Source of the DNA: Rhodospirillales bacterium
Lineage (GTDB): Bacteria > Pseudomonadota > Alphaproteobacteria > Rhodospirillales > GLO-3
NCBI GenBank assembly: GCA_003354135.1
Contig: PIVK01000017.1
Coordinates: forward strand, 1 to 62,641
Direction of reading: 5' to 3'
DNA: 62,641 bases
This document shows positions 48,953 through 55,942 of this stretch, piece after piece. The translations under genes were made by a program, and so were the position numbers. Numbering within the stretch: position 1 is the stretch's first letter; the number at the start of each line of letters is the position of its first letter. The notes under the pieces were generated by a model. That model made no database searches, was not told the DNA's origin, and worked only from the letters and a program-made list of their open reading frames with translations.

Positions 48953-49717
48953 TCATTTGAACCCCCGCTCCTTGGCGACCGTGTCGTAGGCGGCATTTAT
49001 ATGGGCCATCTTCTTGTTAGCCTGGTCGACGAACTCCTGAGGCATGCCCTGCGTCATCAGCTTGTCCGGATGATGTTCCCGAATCAGCTTCTTCCAGGTG
49101 GACTTGATCTCGGCATCCGAGGCCCCGCGCTCAACCCCCAGCACTTCATAGGGGTCGGCTTCCTCTGGCGGCATGTGACTTTGCCGGATGCGCTCGAAGG
49201 CATGGGGGTCGAAGCCGAAGATCTGCGAAACTTGCCTTAGGAAGGCAAGTTCCGCCGGATGCATGACGCCGTCGGCGAGCGCGATGGCGAACAGCACACC
49301 CAGCAGTTCCTCCAGAACGGCGGGCTGGCGGGCGAACATTTGCCCCACCTGGGCCGCGTAGGGCTCGAAGCCTTTGGCGTCGCGGCGCGCTTCATCGAAC
49401 AGCTTGCCGACGCTCTCCGCCTCTTCGGGCGGGATGTGGACCGTGCGCTTGAAGGCGGCGATCTCCTCATGGCTCACATGTCCGTCCGCCTTGGCCATCT
49501 TGGCGCTGAGCACGATGATGGCGACGGTGAATGCCACCTGGCGATCGTTCATGGCGTGGGTTGTTCCGGGACGCTCTTTCCACGGCCCGTGAGACTGGAT
49601 GCCACCGCCCCGCATGCGGTCCACCGCATGGCCGGCTACGGCGCCCATCAGCGCCCCCAAGGGCCCGCCCATGGCGAACCCCGTCATTCCGCCGATTACC
49701 TTGCCCCAAATGCTCAT
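48953..49717 (-). CDS. TerB-DnaJ co-chaperone (DjlA-like)
   Basis: 254 residues. A glycine/alanine-rich N-terminal segment (VIGGMTGFAMGGPLGALMGAVAGHAVD) is probably a membrane anchor. A TerB-like helical domain follows (about 60-180, with AKADGHVSHEEIAAFKR and ALADGVMHPAELAFLRQV). The C-terminal J domain (PYEVLGVERGASDAEIKSTWKKLIREHHPDKL) holds the HPD triad that stimulates DnaK ATPase. The same order is found in DjlA, the membrane J protein. The ATG at 49717 is preferred over the open frame to 49771. Confidence 0.88.
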   Translation of the reverse strand: MSIWGKVIGGMTGFAMGGPLGALMGAVAGHAVDRMRGGGIQSHGPWKERPGTTHAMNDRQVAFTVAIIVLSAKMAKADGHVSHEEIAAFKRTVHIPPEEAESVGKLFDEARRDAKGFEPYAAQVGQMFARQPAVLEELLGVLFAIALADGVMHPAELAFLRQVSQIFGFDPHAFERIRQSHMPPEEADPYEVLGVERGASDAEIKSTWKKLIREHHPDKLMTQGMPQEFVDQANKKMAHINAAYDTVAKERGFK

Positions 49718-49903
49718 AAGCCGTCCTAAAGAAACCACTCCGGTACTAAACCGGTTATTAAGCTTTCGCACAGAATACTGTCAATTGGCGGACTGGCAAG
49801 CGCCTGTCGTCCCTTATTTCCGGAGTTGCCGGAGACCGACATTCGAAAAAGAAGGGCCCGCACCAATCGGGCAGATGCGGATTTTGAGGAAAGGAGATTT
49901 TCG

Positions 49904-50194
49904 ATGGTGACCGCACGAGCCTTCCGTCAGGAAGCGACCATCGGTCTTCCCGTCGATGACTTGGCCTGCCATATGGGGGCAGTCGACGGATACGGCGGCA
50001 CGGCCCCGGGCTCGGAGCATTGTCCCGAGACGGAGTTCGAACCGTACCATGCAGGTCGGGAGAAGCGGAAAATCGTCGACTTCCATGTCGATATCCACGG
50101 CGGCTTTTGGGTTTGTTTCGAGGACCAGTGCCGCAGGGGGTCCTACGATGAAGCTCTTTACGTCATGGGTGGGGGGCGCGAGATCGAAGGCTGA
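49904..50194 (+). CDS. Small Cys/His-containing hypothetical protein
   Basis: 96 residues from the ATG at 49904, with a strong AAAGGAG seven bases upstream. Third codon positions are GC-rich and second positions are not, fitting coding in this frame. The protein has three Cys and several His/Asp (LACHMG, SEHCP, VCFEDQC) but no recognised metal motif, signal or membrane helix. A minus-strand frame (49814-50338) overlaps it and contains a Fis-like segment beyond its 3' end, so coding on one strand only must be confirmed. Unknown function. Confidence 0.45.
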   Translation: MVTARAFRQEATIGLPVDDLACHMGAVDGYGGTAPGSEHCPETEFEPYHAGREKRKIVDFHVDIHGGFWVCFEDQCRRGSYDEALYVMGGGREIEG

Positions 50195-50203
50195 GTGGCC
50201 GGC

Positions 50204-50287
50204 GATGGCGTATTTCTTTAGGCGATAGAGCAGGGGGCCCCGCGTGAGGCCCAGCAGGCGCGCCGCCTGGGAGCGATGGCGGACATT
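50204..50287 (-). pseudogene. Remnant of a Fis-type helix-turn-helix from a sigma-54 regulator
   Basis: The minus strand encodes RSQAARLLGLTRGPLLYRLKKY, which has the recognition-helix pattern (AAxxLGLTRxxLxYRLKKYGI) of the C-terminal HTH of NtrC/NifA-like activators. No AAA+ domain or receiver is present upstream, where nosL begins 70 bp away on the other strand. The frame continues to 49814 without similarity I know. It is best read as the stump of a deleted regulator gene. Confidence 0.45.
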
Positions 50288-50357
50288 GACCCATAATTCG
50301 GGTGTCTGGCAATCTGAAGGTTGCCATTTTCCCGCCAAGCATTAAGTAATAAGACCC

Positions 50358-50819
50358 ATGAAGACAATGTCCCGTCTTTTCGCCGTCCTGTTCATTGTGC
50401 TTGCCGCAGCCTGTTCCGAGGAAGGGGCAACCGGCCCGGTCGATATCGTCTGGGACCGGGACATGTGTGAATTGTGCAAAATGGTCATCAGCGACGCTCG
50501 GTTTGTCGCGCAGGTGCGTGGTGGGCCGAAGCGCAAGGTCTATAAGTTCGATGACCTTGGCTGTGCCGTTAATTGGCTCAACGGTCAGACCTGGGCAGGT
50601 GAAAGTGCAACCGAGATCTGGGTTGCCGAACGCCGCAGTACCCGGGAGGCCGTAATCTGGCTGGATGCCCGCTCGGCCAATTATGTTTCCGAACCCTTGA
50701 CCCCCATGGGTTACGGCTTCGGCGCCCAGGTGGAACCCGTTCCGGGAGCGGTGACGTTTGAGCAGATGACCAGCCGTATTCTTGCCAACGTTCCCAATCA
50801 TATCTGTGCGAAGCACTGA
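50358..50819 (+). CDS. nosL: NosL-family copper-binding lipoprotein
   Basis: 153 residues. The lipoprotein signal (RLFAVLFIVLAAAC) has a lipobox LAAAC, so the mature protein starts at Cys19. The mature N-terminus has DMCELCKMVISDARFVAQV, the NosL copper-site signature with its MCxxCxM pattern. The fold continues with KVYKFDDLGCAVNWL and PMGYGFGA. NosL delivers Cu(I) for assembly of nitrous oxide reductase centres in the periplasm. No nosZ, nosR or nosDFY lies in the window, so it is an orphan here, or the rest of a nos cluster is elsewhere. An alternative start is the ATG at 50367. Confidence 0.85.
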   Translation: MKTMSRLFAVLFIVLAAACSEEGATGPVDIVWDRDMCELCKMVISDARFVAQVRGGPKRKVYKFDDLGCAVNWLNGQTWAGESATEIWVAERRSTREAVIWLDARSANYVSEPLTPMGYGFGAQVEPVPGAVTFEQMTSRILANVPNHICAKH

Positions 50820-50885
50820 TAGTTTTTCTTTTTTTGCCAAACTGTGATCGTCGTCACTGAGGCGGGACGCTGGTTGTGGAATAAT

Positions 50886-50990
50886 CAGGTCACATTGAAG
50901 GAAGGCCACTCTTCTTCCCGAGAATGTAGCGCCCCAGGACCTTCACCCATCCCCCCCCCTCCCCGATAAGGTCCTGGGGGGCGTTTTCGT
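50886..50990 (+). ncRNA. Candidate small RNA 1 with polypyrimidine terminator loop
   Basis: Within copy 1 a small stem (ggaag...cttcc, about 50900-50919) is followed by a strong stem GCCCCAGGACC (50931-50941) / GGTCCTGGGGGGC (50970-50982) and then GTTTTCGTTCT, the form of a Rho-independent terminator. The 28-base loop is rich in C and T, with a run of nine C and CCCCTCCCC, complementary to Shine-Dalgarno purines. A GGAATAAT at 50878-50885 could be a -10 region; no good -35 box is seen. The 5' limit is a guess. Alphaproteobacterial sRNAs with anti-Shine-Dalgarno loops are known; membership here is inference. Confidence 0.4.
50931..50990 (+). terminator. Rho-independent terminator, copy 1
   Basis: An 11-bp GC-rich stem (50931-50941 with 50970-50980) with a C/T loop is followed by GTTTTCGTTCT. 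It can also end the nosL transcript, whose stop is 112 bp upstream. Confidence 0.7.
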
Positions 50991-51192
50991 TCTGGAACAC
51001 GATTGGAATAATCCGAGTCGTTTCGTGACGCGGCTTCAGCGAGAATTCGGCACCGCACTACCTCCGACTCCGAAAATGGCGGATGGTGGAGGCGGGAAGT
51101 ATTCCGAAAAATCCACTTTATCGCGTCGAAGAGCCCCTTTTTTGCCAAACTGTGATCGTCGTCACTGAGGCGGGACGTTGGTTGTGGAATAA

Positions 51193-51303
51193 TCGGGTCA
51201 CATTGAAGGAAGGCCACCCTCCTTCCCGAAAATGTAGCGCCCCAGGACCTGTTATCCCTCTCCCCCCCCCCTCTCCAACAAGGTCCTGGGGGGCATTTTC
51301 GTT
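51193..51303 (+). ncRNA. Candidate small RNA 2, paralogue of the first
   Basis: Same layout as copy 1: GGAATAAT (51186-51193), a small stem now extended to GGAAGG/CCTTCC, then GCCCCAGGACC (51239-51249) / GGTCCTGGGGGGC (51282-51294) and ATTTTCGTTCT. The loop again is nearly all pyrimidine with a run of nine C. Stem conservation against loop drift argues for selection on RNA structure. Expression is not shown. Confidence 0.4.
51239..51303 (+). terminator. Rho-independent terminator, copy 2
   Basis: Stem 51239-51249 with 51282-51292 (GCCCCAGGACC / GGTCCTGGGG) and a trailing ATTTTCGTT. It is the counterpart of the copy 1 terminator. Confidence 0.7.
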
Positions 51304-51614
51304 CTGGAACACGATCGGAATAATCCGAGTCGTTTCGTGACGCGACTTACTCCGTGAATCGCCATCTGCAGCAATATGATAGAGCGGATTAACGCGAGAA
51401 TTCGGCGCCACGGGGGAGCTTCGATTTCTCACGATCACCTCTAGTGTTCCGAATCTGAAGTTCGAATCCACCACACGAGCGCCGCCGGACCCTATATAAT
51501 CGGCGTAATGACTCTGTCAGCGGCAGGTTTTTTCGGGGTGGAATTGGTCCCGTGCCGGAGTTACCCTAACTTCAGGAGAAAGTGGTAACGTAACCCAGGG
51601 AAAGGTCTTGTCCC

Positions 51615-52022
51615 ATGCGTTGGATGTTTTTAATCAACGTGCTTTCCGGCATCGGGGCCGCCGTGTTTTCCGGCTTCGCCTTGTCCCACGGGATGGTGGC
51701 GGGGTGGGGCATGGTGGCGTCGGGACTGTTCTTTGTGGCGCTTGCCGTCCCGTTCGTTGTCGAATATATGAGATTCGGTGAGGATTTCCGCCGTGTCGGC
51801 GATGAGTTTGTTGACGAGACCCGGCGCCCCTTCTTTCCCAAAGGACAACAAGAGGTGTTTTCCGGAAGCGGACGGCCGTCGATGCAGCGCGGGGACGAAC
51901 CGGTCAAAACGGTCGTCCTGTTGGCACTTATTGCCTTCGTTCTGGTGACGGTCGACGGCGTGCGTTATCTGGAATACCGTGATACCCACAAGCCGGCCGG
52001 CACGACGATTTCCAATTTCTGA
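51615..52022 (+). CDS. Hypothetical membrane protein
   Basis: 135 residues with three predicted membrane helices: FLINVLSGIGAAVFSGFALS (about 5-24), GWGMVASGLFFVALAVPFVVEY (about 30-51) and VKTVVLLALIAFVLVTVDGV (about 97-116). Between the second and third lies a charged cytoplasmic or periplasmic loop (RFGEDFRRVGDEFVDETRRPFFPKGQQEVF). I do not recognise the family. A gap of about 230 bp separates it from the PepSY gene, so shared regulation is uncertain. Confidence 0.7.
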   Translation: MRWMFLINVLSGIGAAVFSGFALSHGMVAGWGMVASGLFFVALAVPFVVEYMRFGEDFRRVGDEFVDETRRPFFPKGQQEVFSGSGRPSMQRGDEPVKTVVLLALIAFVLVTVDGVRYLEYRDTHKPAGTTISNF

Positions 52023-52073
52023 CATTCCCGGATGGTGACCGCAGGTCCCTGCCACTTATTGGGAAAGGGAAAA

Positions 52074-52104
52074 GACGGCGGCAGGGAAACCCGCCGCCGC
52101 CGTC
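52074..52104. other. GC-rich hairpin after the membrane-protein gene
   Basis: GACGGCGGC (52074-52082) pairs exactly with GCCGCCGTC (52096-52104) across a 13-base loop. It lies 51 bp after the upstream stop. With no T-run it is at best a Rho-assisted terminator. The rest of 52023-52254 holds nothing I can support. Confidence 0.4.
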
Positions 52105-52254
52105 ATGGCGCGTGGAGACGGCCTGATGGGTATTATCGGTCCAACTGGCGGCTTGGGGAGACGCAGCCCACAGGCATTGAGGACGCTTTCAGTTCCGGTT
52201 CAGGTTGGAACCGCTATTGTAGAAAGGCGTTTCACTTAGGAAGGACGGTCCCCG

Positions 52255-52560
52255 ATGCGTCTGTTCGCACTTCCGGCAATTGCCGTTTTCTGCCTCGTTC
52301 TCGCCTTGAATGCGGTCGCAGACTCCGATCCCCGAAAGGCCCGGGATGCGGTGAAATTGGGAAAGGCCGCGCCGATGGAGGTCCTGTTGGACCGGGTCGG
52401 CAAGGAGTTTCCGGGGCAGGTCCTCAAGCTCGAACTTGAAGAAGAGGACGGGACCGGGTGGGTCTACGAGGTCAAGGTTCTCGGCGAGGATGGTGTTGTC
52501 GTCGAAGTCGAATATGATGCGGGAAGCCTGAAGGTTCTGGAGGTGGAGCGCGGTCGATGA
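52255..52560 (+). CDS. Periplasmic PepSY-domain protein
   Basis: 101 residues with a signal peptide (RLFALPAIAVFCLVLALNAVADS, cleavage near residue 22) and one PepSY-like domain with the pattern GQVLKLELEEEDGTGWVYEVKVLGEDGVVVEVEYDAGSLKVLEVE. PepSY proteins next to two-component systems often modulate the sensor's periplasmic domain or act as protease inhibitors. The stop overlaps the response-regulator start (ATGA), so the three genes form one operon. Its ligand is unknown. Confidence 0.8.
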   Translation: MRLFALPAIAVFCLVLALNAVADSDPRKARDAVKLGKAAPMEVLLDRVGKEFPGQVLKLELEEEDGTGWVYEVKVLGEDGVVVEVEYDAGSLKVLEVERGR

Positions 52561-53225
52561 GAATCCTGATCGTCGAGGACGAGCCGGATGTGGCGCGGCA
52601 GGTTCAGGTGGCGCTCTGCAAGACCGGTTATGCGGTCGATGTTGCCTTCGATGGCGAGGAAGGACATTTTCTTGGCGATACAGAACCGTACGATGCGGTT
52701 GTTCTCGACCTCGGCCTTCCCGGCATGGGCGGCCTCAACGTGCTGGAACGCTGGCGCCGGGACGGCCACGGCATGCCGGTTCTGATCCTCTCTGCTCGCG
52801 ACACCTGGCGCGAAAAGGTGACGGGTCTGCGCATCGGAGCCGACGACTACCTTGCCAAGCCGTTCGAGATGGAGGAACTCCTTGCGCGCATCGAGGCCCT
52901 GGTGCGCCGTGGCGCCGGCAAGGCTAGTCCGGAACTGTCTTGCGGGCCGGTGCGAATCGACACCACGCGACAGAAAGCCTGGGTCGACGACACCCCTTTA
53001 ACCCTGACCGCTATGGAATACCGGCTTCTGGCCTACCTTATGCATCATGCCGAGGCCGTCCTTTCGAAGACGGAACTGACGGAACATATTTATGCCCAGG
53101 ACGAGGACCGCGACTCCAACATCATCGAGGTGATGATCAACCGCCTGCGCAACAAGATCGGCGCCAACCGTATCTGCACCCATCGTGGGCGTGGATACCA
53201 GCTGACGGCAGAAGATGACGGGTAG
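52557..53225 (+). CDS. OmpR-family response regulator
   Basis: 222 residues. The receiver domain has acidic ED at 7-8, phospho-acceptor Asp51 (VVLDLGLPG), Ser in ILSARD and Lys in LAKPFEMEELLARIEAL. The C-terminal winged helix has LTLTAMEYRLLAYLMHHAEAVLSKTELTEHIY and DSNIIEVMINRLRNKIG...THRGRGYQL. It resembles the QseB/PmrA/PhoP branch that often answers envelope stress or divalent cations. The partner kinase gene overlaps its end by 11 bp. Confidence 0.93.
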   Translation: MRILIVEDEPDVARQVQVALCKTGYAVDVAFDGEEGHFLGDTEPYDAVVLDLGLPGMGGLNVLERWRRDGHGMPVLILSARDTWREKVTGLRIGADDYLAKPFEMEELLARIEALVRRGAGKASPELSCGPVRIDTTRQKAWVDDTPLTLTAMEYRLLAYLMHHAEAVLSKTELTEHIYAQDEDRDSNIIEVMINRLRNKIGANRICTHRGRGYQLTAEDDG

Positions 53226-54546
53226 AATCTCGCTTGCTCTCCGGCTGGCCCTATCCTCGGCGCTGTGGGTCGCCGGGGCTTTGCTGGTGGCGGGGGCCCT
53301 GATTGTGTTCCTGTTCGAAAGCCACATCGAACGCCGCTTCGACCAGGAATTGGCGGACCATCTGGAGGAACTGGTGGCTGCGGCCGAAGTCGACAAGGCG
53401 GGCCATCTGCATCTTAACTGGAGCCCCGCCGACCCGCGTTTAGACCGGCCGTTGTCCGGGTGGTACTGGCAGGTCCTTGAAAACGATCGGATCGTTCTCG
53501 GTTCGGCATCGATCGGCACCGCCCGGCTCGGGGCCGGATTCGCGGGCCAAGGGGTGTTCGAGGATGACGATCCGGCAGGGAAGCGGCTGCGGCTCGTTGC
53601 TCGGACCATTCACCTGCCGCGGGCTGCGCAGGCCTATCTGTTCATTGTCGCCGGGCCGGTCTCCGACATCGAAAACGACGTCCACAATTTCACCGGAGAC
53701 GTCTTTGTGGTGTTGGCCGTACTGGCCGTGCTCTTGGTGGGAACCGGCGTTTTGCAGGTTGTATTTGGACTGCGGCCTTTGCGCCGGGTGCAGGAGTCGC
53801 TCTCGGCTGTCCGATCGGGTGAACGAGACCGGCTCCCGGGGGACTTCCCAATCGAGGTGTTGCCCCTGGTTTCAGAGCTTAATGCCTTGCTCGATTACAA
53901 TAAATCTTTGTTGGAAAGGGCCCGCCGGCAAGTCGGCAACCTGGCGCACGCCTTGAAAAATCCATTGTCGGTATTGAAAGGAGAAGTTTCGGATATCGAT
54001 GGCTCCAAAGGCGATCTCCTGCGTCGCCAGGTGGGCTCGGCATCCGCCAGCGTGGAACGCTATCTGCACAAAGCGCGTATCGCGGGTGCAGGCAACGTGT
54101 TGGGCGCGCGGGCCGAACTGGGCAAGGTGGTCGGCGATCTGAAGTTTACATTGGAAACCCTCTATCGGCAGCGCAACCTGAACATCGGCGACGAGGGCGC
54201 AACGGGGGTCGCGGTGCGCATGGACCCCGAGGACCTGGAAGAGCTTCTGGGCAACCTCATGGATAATGCCTGCAAGTGGGCGACGGGCAGGGTCCGGGTG
54301 TCGGCCCACAGCCGGGACGGGAAGGTCTTGATTGCGGTCGAGGACGACGGCCCCGGGATTCCGGCCGACAAACTCGAACACATGATCCGGCGCGGGACAC
54401 GCCTTGATGAGTCCGAGCCGGGAAGCGGGCTGGGCCTTTCCATTGCCGTCGAGATCACGGCCCTTTATGGCGGCGATCTCGTTTTCGAGAAATCTTCGCT
54501 GGGCGGGGTGGCTGCCCGTCTGACGATTCCCGGCGTCGGCTCCTGA
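53215..54546 (+). CDS. Membrane sensor histidine kinase
   Basis: 443 residues: first membrane helix (SALWVAGALLVAGALIVFLF, about 15-34), periplasmic sensor of about 120 residues, second helix (VFVVLAVLAVLLVGTGVLQVVFGL, about 162-185), HAMP-like linker, dimerisation domain with phospho-acceptor His in NLAHALKNPLSVLKGEVSD, and an HATPase domain with N box LMDNACKWATG, G1 DDGPGIP and G2 GSGLGLSIAVEI. It pairs with the preceding regulator. The sensor domain shows no metal cluster by eye; the signal is unknown but may involve the PepSY protein. Confidence 0.92.
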   Translation: MTGRISLALRLALSSALWVAGALLVAGALIVFLFESHIERRFDQELADHLEELVAAAEVDKAGHLHLNWSPADPRLDRPLSGWYWQVLENDRIVLGSASIGTARLGAGFAGQGVFEDDDPAGKRLRLVARTIHLPRAAQAYLFIVAGPVSDIENDVHNFTGDVFVVLAVLAVLLVGTGVLQVVFGLRPLRRVQESLSAVRSGERDRLPGDFPIEVLPLVSELNALLDYNKSLLERARRQVGNLAHALKNPLSVLKGEVSDIDGSKGDLLRRQVGSASASVERYLHKARIAGAGNVLGARAELGKVVGDLKFTLETLYRQRNLNIGDEGATGVAVRMDPEDLEELLGNLMDNACKWATGRVRVSAHSRDGKVLIAVEDDGPGIPADKLEHMIRRGTRLDESEPGSGLGLSIAVEITALYGGDLVFEKSSLGGVAARLTIPGVGS

Positions 54547-54599
54547 TACCCTTGGTATGAGTCCTTGGACGAAGGGGTTTGCCGTGCTAACGGAAGGAC

Positions 54600-55868
54600 A
54601 TGACGACCAAGATACCGGCATGGCTGGATTCCGGGATGGAGCACATCTGGCTTCCCTACACCCAGATGAAGGGAGCCCCCATGCCCCTGGGTGCGGTCGA
54701 GACGCGGGGGGCGCGCATCCGCCTCGCCGATGGTCGTGAGTTGATCGACGGCATCGCGTCCTGGTGGACCGCCTGCCATGGTTACAATCCCCCTCATATC
54801 ATCGATGCCATGAAACGCCAGCTGGATGCGATGCCGCATGTCATGCTGGGCGGGTTGGTGAGCGAGCCGGCGGCGGAGCTGGCGACGCGGCTGGCCAAAC
54901 TGCTGCCGGGAGACCTGGAGCGGATCTTCTTCTCCGACTCGGGATCGGTGTCGGTCGAGGTGGCGTTGAAGATGGCCGTCCAGTACTGGATCAACACGGG
55001 CGAGACGGGGCGGACAAAATTTGTTTCCTTCCTTGGCGGCTATCACGGCGACACCACGGGCTGCATGGCGGTCTGCGATCCGGAAGAGGGAATGCACAGC
55101 CTGTTCGCCGGCCTTCTGACAGAGAACCACTTCCGGCCTTTGCCCGTGAGCGCGGATGAGGTTGCCGCCTTCGACGCCTTTGTTGCCCGCCATCGCCGGG
55201 AGCTTGCGGGGATCGTTGTCGAACCCCTGGTGCAGGGAGCGGGCGGCATGCTCATGCACCATCCGGAGACGCTTCGCGCCATCGCCGATATTGCGGCGCG
55301 CCACGGCGTGCTTTTCATCGTTGACGAGGTCTTTACCGGTTTCGGGCGCACCGGGACCATGTTTGCGGTGGAACAGGCCGGTGTGGTTCCCGACATCGTC
55401 TGCCTCGGCAAGGCCTTGACCGGCGGCGTCGTCGGGCTGGCGGCGACCGTCGCCCGCGAGCATGTGTTCGAAGCCTTTCTCTCCGATGACCCAGGGACGG
55501 CCTTCATGCACGGCCCGACCTTCATGGGGAACCCGTTGGCTTGCGCGGCGGCCAATGCATCACTGGATCTTTTCGAAACCGAGCCGCGTCTGGAACAGGT
55601 GCGCGCCATCGAATCCCTGTTGGAGGACGCCCTGACGCCGTGCCGCGGGATCGACGGGGTCAGAGACGTCCGCGTGCTGGGGGCCATCGGCTGCGTCGAA
55701 CTGGAATGCGCCGACGACATTCCAGAGCTTAAGCGCCGGTTCGTCGACCTGGGGCTGTGGTTGCGTCCCTTCGGCAATATCGTCTACACGACGCCGGCCT
55801 TCGTCATCTCCGAGGAGGATCTTCACGCCCTCACGTCCGGCATCGAAACGGCGCTCGGCGAAAGGTAG
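54600..55868 (+). CDS. bioA: Adenosylmethionine--8-amino-7-oxononanoate aminotransferase
   Basis: 422 residues of the class III aminotransferase family. BioA signatures are HIWLPYTQMKG near the N-terminus (BioA-type YTQ segment), ASWWTACHGYNPPHI, SDSGSVSVEVALKMAVQYW, LGGYHGDTTGCMAV, VDEVFTGFGRTGTMFA and the PLP-lysine CLGKALTGGV. It converts KAPA to DAPA in biotin synthesis with SAM as amino donor. No other bio gene is in the window, so it is detached from a biotin operon. It lies 53 bp after the kinase gene. Confidence 0.92.
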   Translation: MTTKIPAWLDSGMEHIWLPYTQMKGAPMPLGAVETRGARIRLADGRELIDGIASWWTACHGYNPPHIIDAMKRQLDAMPHVMLGGLVSEPAAELATRLAKLLPGDLERIFFSDSGSVSVEVALKMAVQYWINTGETGRTKFVSFLGGYHGDTTGCMAVCDPEEGMHSLFAGLLTENHFRPLPVSADEVAAFDAFVARHRRELAGIVVEPLVQGAGGMLMHHPETLRAIADIAARHGVLFIVDEVFTGFGRTGTMFAVEQAGVVPDIVCLGKALTGGVVGLAATVAREHVFEAFLSDDPGTAFMHGPTFMGNPLACAAANASLDLFETEPRLEQVRAIESLLEDALTPCRGIDGVRDVRVLGAIGCVELECADDIPELKRRFVDLGLWLRPFGNIVYTTPAFVISEEDLHALTSGIETALGER

Positions 55869-55942
55869 GAAGGAACGCCGGCCGCTCCGGCGTATCAGGT
55901 TGCCTTGCAGGGGCGGGCTTCGGCCTGCTGTCCTCGTCTTCC

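Larger units (their letters stand above)
50829..51051. repeat. Long direct repeat, copy 1
   Basis: First of two near-identical units. From a T-run through gccaaactgtgatcgtcgtc, a shared central part and the hairpin, to gtcgtttcgtgacgcggctt at 51036, it matches copy 2 at most positions. A further shared block gcgagaattcggc (51039-51051) follows. Differences cluster in the hairpin loop. No convincing ORF lies in it. Confidence 0.85.
51137..51405. repeat. Long direct repeat, copy 2
   Basis: Second unit, 308 bp after the first. It begins ctttttt gccaaactgtgatcg and runs to gtcgtttcgtgacgcgactt at 51348. About 44 bp of extra sequence then precede the shared block gcgagaattcggc (51393-51405), which shows an indel since duplication. 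The two hairpin stems are identical between copies while the loops have drifted in sequence but kept their C/T composition. Confidence 0.85.

Noticed and set aside
50994-51024. EcfG-type promoter (GGAAC...CGTT) in the repeat unit
   Set aside because: The spacer between the two boxes is about 20 bases, longer than the usual 16-17.
51455-51475. TTCGAATCC resembling a tRNA T-loop
   Set aside because: No acceptor stem, anticodon arm or CCA context could be built around it.
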